Of a DNA stretch of 64,000 bases, positions 16,532-27,139 are shown one piece after another. The stretch is from RHKX01 sp963820055 (GTDB taxonomy: Bacteria > Actinomycetota > Thermoleophilia > Solirubrobacterales > 70-9), in contig CAWFYJ010000005.1 of assembly GCA_963820055.1 (NCBI GenBank), positions 310,001 through 374,000 of the forward strand, read 5' to 3'. The notes below the pieces were generated by a model that was given only the letters and a program-made list of their open reading frames with translations, made no database searches and was not told the origin of the DNA. Position 1 is the stretch's first letter; each line of letters begins with the position of its first letter. A program made the translations under genes and the position numbers.

Positions 16532-17725
16532 ATGAGCTCGGGCGGGAGGCTGCGCGGACTGCTGGCTCGCCGTGGCGAGGCGGAACCTGACCTCGATCCC
16601 GGGCGGACCGTCGTCGCCGCGGTCCGGCTCGGCAAGAAGACGAAGGATCTCGTCAAACGGCTCGAGCTCGGCGAGATCGCCGTCATCGACCATGCCGATC
16701 TCGACCGCATCGCCGCCGAGGACCTGGCGACGTCGGGCGCGGTCGCGGTCATCAACGTCGCCCCGTTCTCGACCGATCGCTATCCGAACATCGGACCGCT
16801 GATCCTCGCCCGCGCCGGTCTCGTCCTCGTCGAAGCTGTCGGCGCGCCGTTGTTCGACACCCTCGACCGCGGCGACGTCGTCGAGCTCGACGGCGGCAAG
16901 GTGCTGCTCTCGGGCCAGGTCGTCGCCGAGGGCGTCCGGCCGTCGTTCGAGCAGCTCGAGAACCGCCTCGCCGAGCAGCGCTCCCGGATCGACCAGGCGA
17001 TCGCCGACTTCGCGATGAACACGATCGAGCACGTCCGCGAGGAGAGCGAGCTGCTCTCCGGCGAAATCTCGCTGCCGCAGACGAGGACGCGGTTCGACGG
17101 CCGCCAGGTCCTGATCGTCGTTCGCGGGCCGACCTACCGCGAAGATCTCGCGGCGCTGAACGCCTACATCCGCGACGTGCGGCCGCTGATAATCGCCGTC
17201 GACGGAGGCGCCGACGCCGTCATCCGGGCCGGGATGAAGCCCGCGGTGATCCTCGGCGACATGGACAGCGCCACCGATGGCGCGCTCCGATGCGGGGCCG
17301 AGCTGATCGTCCACGCCTACCCCGATGGCCGCGCACCCGGCCGCGACCGGCTCGTCGAGGCCGGCCTCGAGCACCTGGTCATCCCGGCGCCGGGGACGAG
17401 CCAGGACGTGGCGATGCTGCTCGCCAACGAGAAGGGCGCCGAGCTGATCGTGATGGTCGGCGCCCACTTCAACCTCACGGAGTTCCTCGACAAGAACCGC
17501 GCCGGAATGTCGTCGACGTTCCTGACGCGGCTGCGGGTGGGGGAGACGCTCGTCGACGCGAAGGGCGTGAGCCGCCTCTACCGGCCCGGCATCGGGACCC
17601 CCGGCGTCGCGCTGTTCGTCGTCGCGTTCGTGCTGCTGATCGTCGTGATCGTGATCGCCTCACCCGGCCTCGACAACGTCTTCCAACTGCTCTGGATCAA
17701 GATCAAGGACGTGTTCGGTGCCTGA
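16532..17725 (+). CDS. steA: SteA-like cytokinetic ring protein with thiamine-pyrophosphokinase-like domain
   Basis: A 397-residue protein of the SteA family (Rv1697 type), linked to septation and envelope integrity in corynebacteria. Its middle region resembles the thiamine pyrophosphokinase fold: LIIAVDGGADAVIRAGMKP and VILGDMDSATDGAL. A catalytic role in this family is not established. A single C-terminal membrane span (VALFVVAFVLLIVVIVIA) anchors it with a short tail outside. It lies eight bases after recN and is followed by steB, the same order as Rv1696-Rv1698 in Mycobacterium, which supports the assignment strongly. Confidence 0.85.
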   Translation: MSSGGRLRGLLARRGEAEPDLDPGRTVVAAVRLGKKTKDLVKRLELGEIAVIDHADLDRIAAEDLATSGAVAVINVAPFSTDRYPNIGPLILARAGLVLVEAVGAPLFDTLDRGDVVELDGGKVLLSGQVVAEGVRPSFEQLENRLAEQRSRIDQAIADFAMNTIEHVREESELLSGEISLPQTRTRFDGRQVLIVVRGPTYREDLAALNAYIRDVRPLIIAVDGGADAVIRAGMKPAVILGDMDSATDGALRCGAELIVHAYPDGRAPGRDRLVEAGLEHLVIPAPGTSQDVAMLLANEKGAELIVMVGAHFNLTEFLDKNRAGMSSTFLTRLRVGETLVDAKGVSRLYRPGIGTPGVALFVVAFVLLIVVIVIASPGLDNVFQLLWIKIKDVFGA

Positions 17726-17784
17726 GCCCGCCGTGAGGACGTCGCGCCACGCCACGCCGCCCGCCCTGCCAGTCTTGGGCCGCA

Positions 17785-18654
17785 ATGGGCTATAGCGGTC
17801 GCTACCACGCCGCCTCGCTGGCGGCCGTCTTCATCGCGCTCGCGGTGGGCATCCTGATTGGGATCGGGCTCGCCGATGACGTCGTCTCGAGCGCGTCCGA
17901 GTCGCTCGAGTCGAACCTCCGGTCCGACCTCAAGGCCGCTGAGGATCAGGCCGACGAGACCCAGGCCGAGCTGGACCGCAGCAACCGCTTCGCCGCCCAG
18001 ATCGTCCCCGAGGTAGTCGCCGGCCGCCTCGCCGGCCGCCGGATCGCCCTCGTCGAGCTCGGTGGCGTCGACGAGGATCTGACGGCGGCGACACGCGATG
18101 CGGTCGAGGAGGCGGACGGCGAGCTCGCTGCGGTCGCCCAGGTGACGCTGCCTCCCGACGAGCAGGCGCTGCTCGACGACCTGCCGCCGCGTTACGCACA
18201 GGTCCGCCGCGATCCCGACGCCCTCGACGTCATGGGGGAGGCGGTCGGCGACCAGCTGGCCGGCGGCGGCCCCGCGATCAAGGCGCTGACGCCCGACCTC
18301 TTCACGCGGTTCAGCGGCAGCCTCCGCGGGGTCGACGGGATCGTCGTTACGCGCGTCCCGCCCGAGGACCTGACCCCGTCCGAGCGGAATGACACAGCAA
18401 CGTTCGAGAACGCGATTCTCGATGGGATCGCCAAGTCAGCGGCCGACAGCGTCGGCGCCGAGCTGACGTCTACGGACCCGTCGACCCTGGGCCCGTTCAT
18501 CGACGCCGGGATCACGACCGTCGACCACCTCGACCTGCCGGCCGGCCGGATCGGGCTCGTCTACGGGCTCGATGGCTTCGCGGGCAGCTACGGGATCAAG
18601 GACGAGGCGACGAGCTACCTGCCCGACTTCACCCGCGGAGCCGCCGCGCCGTGA
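17785..18654 (+). CDS. SteB/MctB-like copper transporter family membrane protein
   Basis: A 289-residue protein with one N-terminal membrane helix (SLAAVFIALAVGILIGIGLAD), then a Glu/Asp/Ala-rich coiled coil (ESLESNLRSDLKAAEDQADETQ) and a large extracytoplasmic domain. It matches the family called SteB in corynebacteria and MctB (copper resistance) in Mycobacterium. The partner gene steA lies immediately upstream, as in those genomes. Copper export versus a division or envelope role cannot be separated from sequence alone. The stop overlaps the GTG of the next gene. Confidence 0.82.
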   Translation: MGYSGRYHAASLAAVFIALAVGILIGIGLADDVVSSASESLESNLRSDLKAAEDQADETQAELDRSNRFAAQIVPEVVAGRLAGRRIALVELGGVDEDLTAATRDAVEEADGELAAVAQVTLPPDEQALLDDLPPRYAQVRRDPDALDVMGEAVGDQLAGGGPAIKALTPDLFTRFSGSLRGVDGIVVTRVPPEDLTPSERNDTATFENAILDGIAKSAADSVGAELTSTDPSTLGPFIDAGITTVDHLDLPAGRIGLVYGLDGFAGSYGIKDEATSYLPDFTRGAAAP

Positions 18655-19511
18655 CGATCGCCGGCCTGGTCGTCTCGGCGCTGCTGGCGATCTGGTTGCT
18701 CCCGGCCTGGACGGCCGACATGTTGCGCACCGGCCTGACTCGCGAGAACTGGCGGGGGCGGACGGTCGCCTTCCCGAGCGGCGCCCTCGCGATATCGGTG
18801 TCGGTGATCGCGCTCGCGCCCCTCGCCGTCCTCAACGACCGCGCCGACCTCGACCTGCTCGAGCCGGACCTGCAGCGCTGGGCCGCCTACCTGCTCGGCA
18901 TCGCCCTGCTCGGCCTCCTCGATGACATGCTCGGTCGCGGCGCCCACGGCGACACTGCGCGGGGATGGAGGGGGCACGCGAAGGCGGTCCTGTCGGGCGG
19001 GCTTTCGACCGGGGCGATCAAGGCGGCCGGCGCCTTCGGGCTCGCCGCCTTCGCGGTCTCGGGGCTCGGCCGGGAGTGGCCGGGCTACCTCGCCGACCTC
19101 GCGCTGCTGTTGCTGACGACGAACCTCTTCAACCTCCTCGACCTCCGGCCGGGGCGGGTCGAGAAAGCGCTCGTGCTGCTCCTCGCCGGGGTTTGCATCG
19201 GCGCCTGGACGCTCTTCCCCCTCCAGCTCCTCGGCGTCTTCATCGGCCCGCTCGTGATCGGGGCGGTGCTGACGCTGCGGGAGAAGGCAATGCTGGGCGA
19301 CGCCGGGGCCAACCTCGCCGGCGCCGTCGCCGGCGTCGCGCTGTTCGCGGCGCTCGGAACCGATGCCCGGCTGATCGCGCTCGTCGTCGTCGCACTATTG
19401 ACGATCTACGGCGAGTTCCGGTCGATCTCGGCGACGATCGAGCGAATCGCGCCGCTGCGGGCGCTCGACCGGATCGGCCGGCTCGACGACGAACGGGCGG
19501 AGGCCCGCTAG
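18651..19511 (+). CDS. MraY/WecA-like polyprenyl-phosphate sugar-1-phosphate transferase family protein
   Basis: A 286-residue polytopic membrane protein with about nine or ten hydrophobic segments. It shows the family's Asp-pair loop (IALLGLLDDMLGR), RGWRGHAKAVLSGGLSTGAIKA, the NLFNLLDLRPGR element and MLGDAGANLAG, corresponding to the Mg and nucleotide-sugar motifs of MraY, WecA and TagO. It probably transfers a sugar phosphate to a polyprenyl carrier for a cell-envelope glycan, but the His-rich sugar-recognition loop is not evident. The GTG at 18651 overlaps the steB stop (GTGA), so all three ste-region genes are probably one operon feeding envelope biogenesis. Confidence 0.82.
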   Translation: MTIAGLVVSALLAIWLLPAWTADMLRTGLTRENWRGRTVAFPSGALAISVSVIALAPLAVLNDRADLDLLEPDLQRWAAYLLGIALLGLLDDMLGRGAHGDTARGWRGHAKAVLSGGLSTGAIKAAGAFGLAAFAVSGLGREWPGYLADLALLLLTTNLFNLLDLRPGRVEKALVLLLAGVCIGAWTLFPLQLLGVFIGPLVIGAVLTLREKAMLGDAGANLAGAVAGVALFAALGTDARLIALVVVALLTIYGEFRSISATIERIAPLRALDRIGRLDDERAEAR

Positions 19512-19960
19512 GGCCGGAACTGCGAGAAGTCGGCGCGCTCCTCGAAGCGGGGCAGTCCGTCGTCGGGAACCGGCGCCCAGGCGGGCGCATAAGCCGTGAA
19601 CTGGTGGAAGGCGGGGCGGACGCCGGGGTCGTCGTCGAAGCCGCCCATCCGCATGCCGACAACCGAGTCGTCCTCGGGGTTGCGGGTCAGGACGGCGGAG
19701 CCGCACTCGCCGCAGAAGTACTTGTGCCAGCCGGTCTCGGGCGCGTAGACGCCGAGCTCGTCCTCGCCGGAGACGATCGTCAGCGTGTCGGCGGCGGTCA
19801 GCGCGCTGACCGAGACCGAGGAGCCGGTCCGGCGCTGGCAGCGCTTGCAGTGGCAATAGGCGCTGCCGATCGGCGGCGCCGAGAGCTCCCAGCGCACGGC
19901 CCCGCACATGCAGCCGCCGGTCAGGGGCGTCGACGTCGTCGTCTCGTCCTCGGATGCCAT
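19508..19960 (-). CDS. GFA/CENP-V family zinc protein
   Basis: A 150-residue protein of the family named for glutathione-dependent formaldehyde-activating enzyme. Zinc ligands are visible as GGCMCGAVRW, YCHCKRCQRRTGSS and FCGECGSAV, the two-zinc pattern of the family. Most family members have unknown substrates, and formaldehyde activity should not be assumed in an organism likely to use mycothiol. It is convergent with the transferase gene (four-base overlap at the stops) and divergent from pyrG. The ATG at 19960 has a TACGCT -10 box six bases upstream. Confidence 0.9.
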   Translation of the reverse strand: MASEDETTTSTPLTGGCMCGAVRWELSAPPIGSAYCHCKRCQRRTGSSVSVSALTAADTLTIVSGEDELGVYAPETGWHKYFCGECGSAVLTRNPEDDSVVGMRMGGFDDDPGVRPAFHQFTAYAPAWAPVPDDGLPRFEERADFSQFRP

Positions 19961-19966
19961 GGCGGC

Positions 19967-19972
19967 AGCGTA
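19967..19972 (-). promoter_or_regulatory. -10 box for the GFA family gene
   Basis: TACGCT on the minus strand, six bases before the ATG at 19960, with leaderless spacing. Confidence 0.5.
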
Positions 19973-20045
19973 TTCGGCTTCCGCAAAACGCGGGATCGCG
20001 GAGCGGGATCGGGCCGGGGGTCCCGGCTTCCGTCCTCGCGACGGC

Positions 20046-20051
20046 TAGACT
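20046..20051 (+). promoter_or_regulatory. -10 box for pyrG
   Basis: TAGACT lies 11 bases before an in-frame TTG at 20063 and 23 bases before the ATG at 20075. It is the same hexamer as in front of the tRNA at 42901. Confidence 0.45.
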
Positions 20052-20074
20052 CGGCTCCCGGTTTGAGCGTTCGG

Positions 20075-21745
<1,671 letters not shown>

Positions 21746-21781
21746 CGCCTCCCCGCCTCGCGAGTCCGATGCCAAAGTGCG

Positions 21782-21787
21782 TAGCCT
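21782..21787 (+). promoter_or_regulatory. -10 box for the M20 peptidase
   Basis: TAGCCT, seven bases before the GTG at 21795. It supports that start over the upstream in-frame ATG-like codons. Confidence 0.5.
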
Positions 21788-21794
21788 GCGCGGC

Positions 21795-22926
21795 GTGAGC
21801 GAGGAGAGGCTGCTCCGGCGGTTCGTCCGCCTCTGTGAGACCCCGTCGGTGACGGGCGACGAACGGGCGATGACCGACGCCCTCGCGGCCGAGCTGGCCG
21901 AGCTCGGCATCCCGTCGCGCGAGGACGATGCGGCCGGGCCCGCCCGTGCCGGCGCCGGCAACCTGATCGCCCACGTCCCACCCGCACAGAGCGCCGGGAA
22001 CGCCGACGGACGCCGAGTGGGTCTCGTTCTTCGCTCACGTCGACACGGTCCCGCACGACGAGCCGATCGCGGTCGTCGACGACGACGGCGTTTTCCGGAC
22101 GGCGGGTCCGACGATCCTCGGCGCCGACAACAAGGCTGCGGTGGCGGTCGTGATGGAGCTCGCGGCGATGCTCGCCGCCGAGCCCGGGCCGGTCGGACTC
22201 GAGGTCGTCTTCACCGTCGCCGAGGAGCAGGGCCTGCGCGGCGCCGCCGCCCTCGACGTCGAGTCGCTGCGTTCGAGCTTCGGCTACGTGCTCGACCACG
22301 CGACGCCGATCGGCGAGGTCATCACCGCAGCGCCCACCTACAAGAAGCTGATCGCCGAGTTCCGCGGGGTCGAGTCGCACGCCGGAATGAAGCCCGAAGC
22401 GGGCCGCAGCGCGATCGCCGCCGCGACGGCTGCGATCGCAACGATGGACCTCGGCCGCCTCGATGCCGACACGACGGCGAACATCGGCGTGATCGAGGGC
22501 GGCACCGCCCCGAACGTAGTCGCCGGGCGCTGTCACGTCGAGGGCGAGGCGCGGGCGCTCGACTCCGGCCGCGCCGAAGAGGTCGCCCAAACGATGGTCG
22601 ACGCGTGCTCGTGGGCGGCGGGGGAGGCGGGCGTCGATGTCGACCTGCTCGTCGAGACCTACTTCCGCGGTTACCGGATCAAGCCGTCTTCGCGGCCGCT
22701 CGCGATCGCGCGGGCCGCTCTCGAGGGTTGTGGGTTCGAGCCGACCGAGCGCTCGACCGGTGGCGGCAGCGACGCCAACGCTCTCCGCTCCGCGGGCTTC
22801 GACGCCCTGCTGCTCGCCAACGGGACGGAGGCGAACCACACGCCGGACGAGTCGGTCTCGAAGGAGGCGCTCGTGAGGATGCTCGACGTCTGCGCGGCGA
22901 TCGTCGCTGAGGCGGGACGCGGCTGA
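21795..22926 (+). pseudogene. M20 family metallopeptidase (PepT-like), apparent frameshift
   Basis: A zinc aminopeptidase of the M20 group, tripeptidase-T-like. The first frame gives EERLLRRFVRLCETPSVTGDE and AGAGNLIAHVPP. The rest continues in the next frame from about 22005: SFFAHVDTVPHDEP (zinc His and catalytic Asp), ILGADNKAAVAVV (bridging Asp), VFTVAEEQGLRGA (catalytic and zinc Glu), VLDHATPIG and NGTEANHTPDE (zinc His). One skipped base between about 21990 and 22010 restores a ~376-residue enzyme with every ligand. This again suggests consensus error or a fresh mutation. The GTG at 21795 is set by its -10 box. DUF3866 starts one base after its stop. Confidence 0.85.
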
Positions 22927-22927
22927 C

Positions 22928-23965
22928 GTGCTGAAGCTGCGCCGCGGCACGGTCGTCGCGATCGAGGAGGGGATGCTGGCCGTCGAGGTCGACGGCGAGC
23001 GACGGCGGGCCTGGGCCGACGAATCGATGGTCGGGGCGACGGAGGTGGGAGACGACGTCGTCGTCAACACCGCAGCCCTCGACCTCGGCCTCGGCTCGGG
23101 CGGCTACGACATCGTCCACGTCAACCTGACGCGCGGGCTCGAAGGCGGGGAGACGCCGCCCGGGATCCACGTCATGAAGCTCAACTACAGCTCGCTCCAG
23201 CACCCCGTCGATCCGATCGAGCTTCCCGCCGACGCCCCGGCGCGACCGGGGCGGCTGTTTCCGGTCCTCGTCCTGCCGCTGCACGGCCACCTCGCGCCTG
23301 CGGCCTGGGCCGCCGGGCAGGCGGGGGCGGAGCGGGTCGGCTACATCCAGGCCGCCGGCGGCGGGTTGCCGGGGGGTCTGTCGGGCGATGTCCGCAGGCT
23401 GCGAGAGGCGGGCCTTCTCGCCGGATCGATCACGGCTTCGCCCTCGTACGGTGGCGAGCGCGAAGCGATCAGCCTGATCGGAGCGCTTCACGCTGCCGCC
23501 GACCTCGACTGGGACGCGGTCGTCGTCGGTCCGGGACCCGGGATCCTCGGCTCCTCGACCCGCTACGGACACGGCGGCATGGCGGCGCTCGAGGGCGCCC
23601 ATGGGTCGCTGGCGCTGGAGCTGCCGACGCTGGTCTCGCCCCGGATGTCGTCGGGTGACCCGCGGCCGCGCCATCTCGGCCTCAGCCATCACACGCGCTC
23701 GGTGCTGGACCTGCTGCTCGGCGGCGTCGAGGTGCCGGTTCCGGTCGGCCTCGACGAGCTCTGGCCGCTCTCCGCCGGCGAGCCGGTGGCGGTCCTCGAG
23801 GAGGCACGCGGCGGCCTGCACCGGATTCGCGAGGTTCCCGTCGACATCCCCGCCTACGCCGAGACGGGGCTTCCGCAGCGGACGATGGGCCGGTCGCTGG
23901 ACGAGGACCGGCTCTTCTTCGCGGCGCCCCTGGCCGCCGGCCGGGCGCTCGCCGAAGCCGCCTGA
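22928..23965 (+). CDS. DUF3866 family protein
   Basis: A 345-residue protein matching the actinobacterial/firmicute family DUF3866, of unknown function. The N-terminal ~60 residues look like a small beta barrel (LRRGTVVAIEEGMLAVEVDG). The remainder carries conserved blocks: GIHVMKLNYSSLQ, LPLHGHLAPAAW, VVVGPGPGILGSSTRYGHGG, and PRMSSGDPRPRHLGLSHHT, which is rich in His, Ser and Asp. These look like an active or ligand site, but no reaction is known. It is tightly linked downstream of the M20 peptidase and upstream of xerD, a frequent neighbourhood for this family. GTG start. Confidence 0.85.
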   Translation: MLKLRRGTVVAIEEGMLAVEVDGERRRAWADESMVGATEVGDDVVVNTAALDLGLGSGGYDIVHVNLTRGLEGGETPPGIHVMKLNYSSLQHPVDPIELPADAPARPGRLFPVLVLPLHGHLAPAAWAAGQAGAERVGYIQAAGGGLPGGLSGDVRRLREAGLLAGSITASPSYGGEREAISLIGALHAAADLDWDAVVVGPGPGILGSSTRYGHGGMAALEGAHGSLALELPTLVSPRMSSGDPRPRHLGLSHHTRSVLDLLLGGVEVPVPVGLDELWPLSAGEPVAVLEEARGGLHRIREVPVDIPAYAETGLPQRTMGRSLDEDRLFFAAPLAAGRALAEAA

Positions 23966-24037
23966 GGCGGTCGCTCGCGTCGCGGGTGCGTGGTTGCACC
24001 GGCAGGGGACCGGGCACCGGGCCGAAAAGTGGAGCAA

Positions 24038-24994
24038 GTGTCCGCAATCACTGCGACTCCCGCTGCCGTGCAACCGGTCGACGCCCGCTTCGAGGCCCAC
24101 CTCCTCGACTTCTTGGCGTACCTCGAGTTCGAGCGCGGCCTGTCGCGGAACACGCTGACGGCCTACCGCACCGATCTCCTCCAGTACGGAGCCTTCCTGA
24201 CCGCTCGCGGGCGCACCGCGACCGATGCCGAGGGCGCCGACGTCGCCGATTTCCTCGCCGGCCTCGCTGCCGGTGACGACGACCGGCCCGCGTGCAGCGC
24301 CGCGACCCTGAACCGGAAGACCGCCTGCCTCCGCTCCTTCTACCGCCACCTCCGCCGCGGCGAGCTCATCGACACCGATCCGACTGCCGACATCCGGCCG
24401 CCCAAGAAGGGCAAGACGCTGCCGAAGGTCCTCGGCTACTCGGAGGTCAAGAAGCTCCTGGACTCGGTGTCCGGCTCCGACCCCGCCGATCTCCGCGACC
24501 GCGCGATCCTCGAGGTCATGTACGGATGCGGGCTCCGGGCATCGGAGACGGTCGGCCTGGAGGTCGGCTCGGTCGACCTCAAGCGCGGCTTCCTGCGCGC
24601 CCACGGCAAGGGCTCGAAGGAGCGGATCGTGCCGCTCGGCCGCGAGGCGGCGAGCGCGGTCAAGCGCTACCTGCGCTCCGGCCGCGGCGAGCTCGCGGCG
24701 GGCAACGACGTCCGGGCGCTGTTCCTCAACCAGCGCGGCGGCGAGCTCTCCCGCCAGGGCCTCTACAAGGTCATCCAGGGCCGCGCCCGGGCCGTCGGCC
24801 TCGACGAGCGGATGAGCCCCCACACGCTCCGCCACAGCTTCGCCACGCACCTTCTCTCCGGCGGCTGCGACCTTCGCTCGGTCCAGGAGATGCTCGGCCA
24901 CGCCGACGTCGCCACGACCCAGATCTACACGCACCTCTCGGCGGACCGCATCAAGGAGGTCTACTTCGACGCGCACCCGAGGGCGAAGGCGTAG
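24038..24994 (+). CDS. xerD: site-specific tyrosine recombinase XerD
   Basis: A 318-residue tyrosine recombinase that, with XerC, resolves chromosome dimers at dif during division. The SAM-like N-terminal core-binding domain shows FLAYLEFERGLSRNTLTAYR. The catalytic domain shows MYGCGLRASE (Arg I), KGSKERIVPLG (Lys), HTLRHSFATHLL (His-x-x-Arg), LGHADVATTQ (His) and IYTH (Tyr nucleophile). Its place close to pyrG, as in mycobacteria, supports XerD as opposed to a phage integrase. I chose the GTG at 24038 behind GGAG; an in-frame GTG at 23990 is possible. Confidence 0.93.
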   Translation: MSAITATPAAVQPVDARFEAHLLDFLAYLEFERGLSRNTLTAYRTDLLQYGAFLTARGRTATDAEGADVADFLAGLAAGDDDRPACSAATLNRKTACLRSFYRHLRRGELIDTDPTADIRPPKKGKTLPKVLGYSEVKKLLDSVSGSDPADLRDRAILEVMYGCGLRASETVGLEVGSVDLKRGFLRAHGKGSKERIVPLGREAASAVKRYLRSGRGELAAGNDVRALFLNQRGGELSRQGLYKVIQGRARAVGLDERMSPHTLRHSFATHLLSGGCDLRSVQEMLGHADVATTQIYTHLSADRIKEVYFDAHPRAKA

Positions 24995-25117
24995 GTAGGA
25001 CGGCGGGGCGCGGCCTGCCGAGGACTCGCCGGTGGGCGCGAGTCGGTTTGGGCCGGAGAAGGGAGTTGCGGGGCGCCGGCCGATCGAGCATCCCGCCTAC
25101 GGAGGGCGATTCAGGGT

Positions 25118-25235
25118 CGAGTGGTCGATTGGTTCGGAATACCCGGACGAATCGACCGCTCGGCGGCCCAGCTCCTCCATCGCCGGCCGGCGAGTGGTCG
25201 GAAACGATCCGTATTTCGTCGAAACCGACCACTCG
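25118..25235. promoter_or_regulatory. cluster of inverted CGAGTGGTCG motifs upstream of mutM
   Basis: The 262-base gap between xerD and mutM holds CGAGTGGTCG at 25118-25127 and again at 25191-25200. The reverse form CGACCGCTCG occurs at 25153-25162 and CGACCACTCG at 25226-25235. The pair 25191-25201/25225-25235 is a perfect 11-bp dyad with a 23-base AT-richer loop ending ten bases before the mutM -10 box. It is a plausible operator array or RNA hairpin pair. No ORF of substance lies in this gap. Confidence 0.5.
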
Positions 25236-25244
25236 GCGGTGGCT

Positions 25245-25250
25245 TACGAT
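25245..25250 (+). promoter_or_regulatory. -10 box for mutM
   Basis: TACGAT, six bases before the GTG at 25257, directly after the inverted-motif cluster. Confidence 0.55.
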
Positions 25251-25256
25251 CGTTCC

Positions 25257-26162
25257 GTGCCCGAGCTACCCGAGGTCGAGACAATCCGCAGGCAGATCGA
25301 GCCCGAGGTCGTCGGGCGGACGATCGTCGCTGCGCGGATCCTCGACGAGCGCTGGACGCGCCCTTTGCCGCCGGGACCGGTCGCGAAGCGGCTGACCGGC
25401 CGGGAGATCGTCTCGGCGGGACGTCGCGGCAAGTACCTGCTGCTCGGCCTCGACGATGGATCGACGCTCGTCATGCACCTGCGGATGACCGGCAACCTGC
25501 TGTTGGCGGAACGCGGCGAGGAGACCCGCAAGTTCGGCGGCGAGCGGCTCTACGAGTCATCGAGTGAGCCGAAGTACCTGAAGGCGGAGCTCGAGCTCGA
25601 TGACGGCAGCCTGCTCCGCTTCACCGACCCGCGCCGCTTCGGCCACGCCTCGCTGCTCGGCCCCGGCGAACTCGATCCGTACCTCGACTCACGGATCGGG
25701 GTCGAGCCGCTGAGCGACGACCTGACGCCGGAGCTGATCGGCAGCATCGCCGCCGGCCGGACGGTGCCCCTGAAGTCGTTCCTGCTCGACCAGAAGGGGA
25801 TCGCAGGGGTGGGAAACATCTACGCGGACGAGGCGCTTCACCGCGCCGAACTCCACCCGCTCTCGCCGGCGGGATCGATGCGCCCCGAGCACTGGGAGGC
25901 GCTTCGCGAGGGGATCGTCGAGGCGCTCGAGGAGGGACTGCGGAACGGCGGCGCCTCGATCGACGACTACCGTGACTCGCGCGGCGAGCAGGGGTCGATG
26001 CAGGAGGAGTTCCTCGTCCACACTCGCGCCGGCCAGGAGTGCCCGCGCTGCGGCGAGCGGATCAACCGGATCGTGGTCGGCGGGCGTTCGACGTACTTCT
26101 GCCCGGCCTGCCAGGTGCGGCTGCGGCGACGTCGCCGCCCGAAGCGGCCGGCCCGGCGATGA
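25257..26162 (+). CDS. mutM: formamidopyrimidine-DNA glycosylase
   Basis: A 301-residue bifunctional DNA glycosylase/AP lyase that removes 8-oxoguanine and other oxidised purines. The start must expose Pro2: GTG at 25257 gives (M)PELPEVETIRRQ with the catalytic Pro2 and Glu3. The conserved Lys is in SAGRRGKYLLLG, MHLRMTGNL follows, and the H2TH region is GIAGVGNIYADEALHRA. The zinc finger is CPRCGERINR...STYFCPACQ. A basic RRRRRPKRPARR-like tail extends past the finger. The stop overlaps the next ATG. Confidence 0.96.
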   Translation: MPELPEVETIRRQIEPEVVGRTIVAARILDERWTRPLPPGPVAKRLTGREIVSAGRRGKYLLLGLDDGSTLVMHLRMTGNLLLAERGEETRKFGGERLYESSSEPKYLKAELELDDGSLLRFTDPRRFGHASLLGPGELDPYLDSRIGVEPLSDDLTPELIGSIAAGRTVPLKSFLLDQKGIAGVGNIYADEALHRAELHPLSPAGSMRPEHWEALREGIVEALEEGLRNGGASIDDYRDSRGEQGSMQEEFLVHTRAGQECPRCGERINRIVVGGRSTYFCPACQVRLRRRRRPKRPARR

Positions 26163-27100
26163 CCGTACCGCCGCCCGACGGCTTCGAAATCGGCCACTGG
26201 ACGGCTCCGGACGCGCCGACGGGCTGCACCGTGATCATGCCGCCGGCCGGCTCGCGGGCGGGCGTCGACGTCCGCGGGGGCGGGCCCGGGACTCGCGAGA
26301 CGGACGTCATCGACCCGCTCGCGAACCCGCAGGAGGCGACCGCGGTGCTGTTCACCGGCGGTAGCGCCCACGGCCTCGCCGCCGCCGACGGCGTCGTCCG
26401 CTGGTGCGAGGAGCACGGCCGCGGCTACGCGACTCCCGCCGGCCTGGTGCCGCTCGTTCCCGCCGCCGTCATCTACGACCTCAACGCCGATCCCGGCCGG
26501 ACGCCGCCGGTGCGACCCGGGCCCGACGCCGGCTACGCCGCCTGCGAGGCTGCCGCCCCCGGTATCCCCGGGCGCGGCAGCGTCGGCGCCGGGCGGGGTG
26601 CCGCCGTGGCAAAGGCACTCGGGCGCGACGCTGCAACTCGCGGCGGCGTCGGCTACGCGGCAGCGACGACGGGGGCGGGGGAGACGGTCGCCGCGATCGC
26701 CGTCGTCAACGCCACCGGCGACGTGCTCGGCGCCGACGGCGGGCTGATCGCCGGCCCCCGCGGCGACGACGGAGAGATGCTCCGCAGCGTCGAGATGTTC
26801 GCCGCAGGCCACGAGCCCGCCGGGCCGCCGCCGGAAAGGGAGAGCACGACCCTCGCATGCGTGATGACCGACGCCGGCCTCGACAAGCTCGCCTGCGCGA
26901 AGGTCGCCCGGATGGCGAGCGCCGGCGTCGCGCGGGCGATCGACCCGGTCTTCACGCCGTATGACGGCGACGTCGTCTTCTGCCTCTCCGACGGCGTCCC
27001 GCGCGAGGATCCGTGGCAGCTGGTCCGGATCGGCACCGTGGCGGCGACGCTCGTAGCGGCAGCGATCCGCGACGGAGTCGAGCAGGCCGGCGGTTCCTGA
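26159..27100 (+). CDS. S58 family peptidase (DmpA/BapA-type aminopeptidase)
   Basis: A 313-residue protein of the P1/S58 Ntn-hydrolase-like family, whose members are L-aminopeptidase/D-esterases or beta-peptidyl aminopeptidases and mature by self-cleavage. Recognisable blocks are GCTVIMPPAGSRAGVDVRGG, VLFTGGSAHGLAAADG, RGSVGAGRGAAVAKAL, IAVVNATGDVLGAD, and ESTTLACVMTDAGLDKLAC, where the Ser/Thr pair matches the family's NTTLAVV cleavage and nucleophile region. PVFTPYDGDVVFCLSDG ends the fold. The substrate is unpredictable. It is coupled to mutM by a four-base overlap (ATGA). Confidence 0.88.
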   Translation: MTVPPPDGFEIGHWTAPDAPTGCTVIMPPAGSRAGVDVRGGGPGTRETDVIDPLANPQEATAVLFTGGSAHGLAAADGVVRWCEEHGRGYATPAGLVPLVPAAVIYDLNADPGRTPPVRPGPDAGYAACEAAAPGIPGRGSVGAGRGAAVAKALGRDAATRGGVGYAAATTGAGETVAAIAVVNATGDVLGADGGLIAGPRGDDGEMLRSVEMFAAGHEPAGPPPERESTTLACVMTDAGLDKLACAKVARMASAGVARAIDPVFTPYDGDVVFCLSDGVPREDPWQLVRIGTVAATLVAAAIRDGVEQAGGS

Positions 27101-27139
27101 GGCCGCCGCATCGGTCGTCATCCTTCGAGGTGGAGACTC

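Noticed and set aside
18965..20074. N-terminal extension of the PyrG frame to 926 residues
   Set aside because: It passes through the transferase and GFA genes in a shadow frame. PyrG homology begins at 20075.
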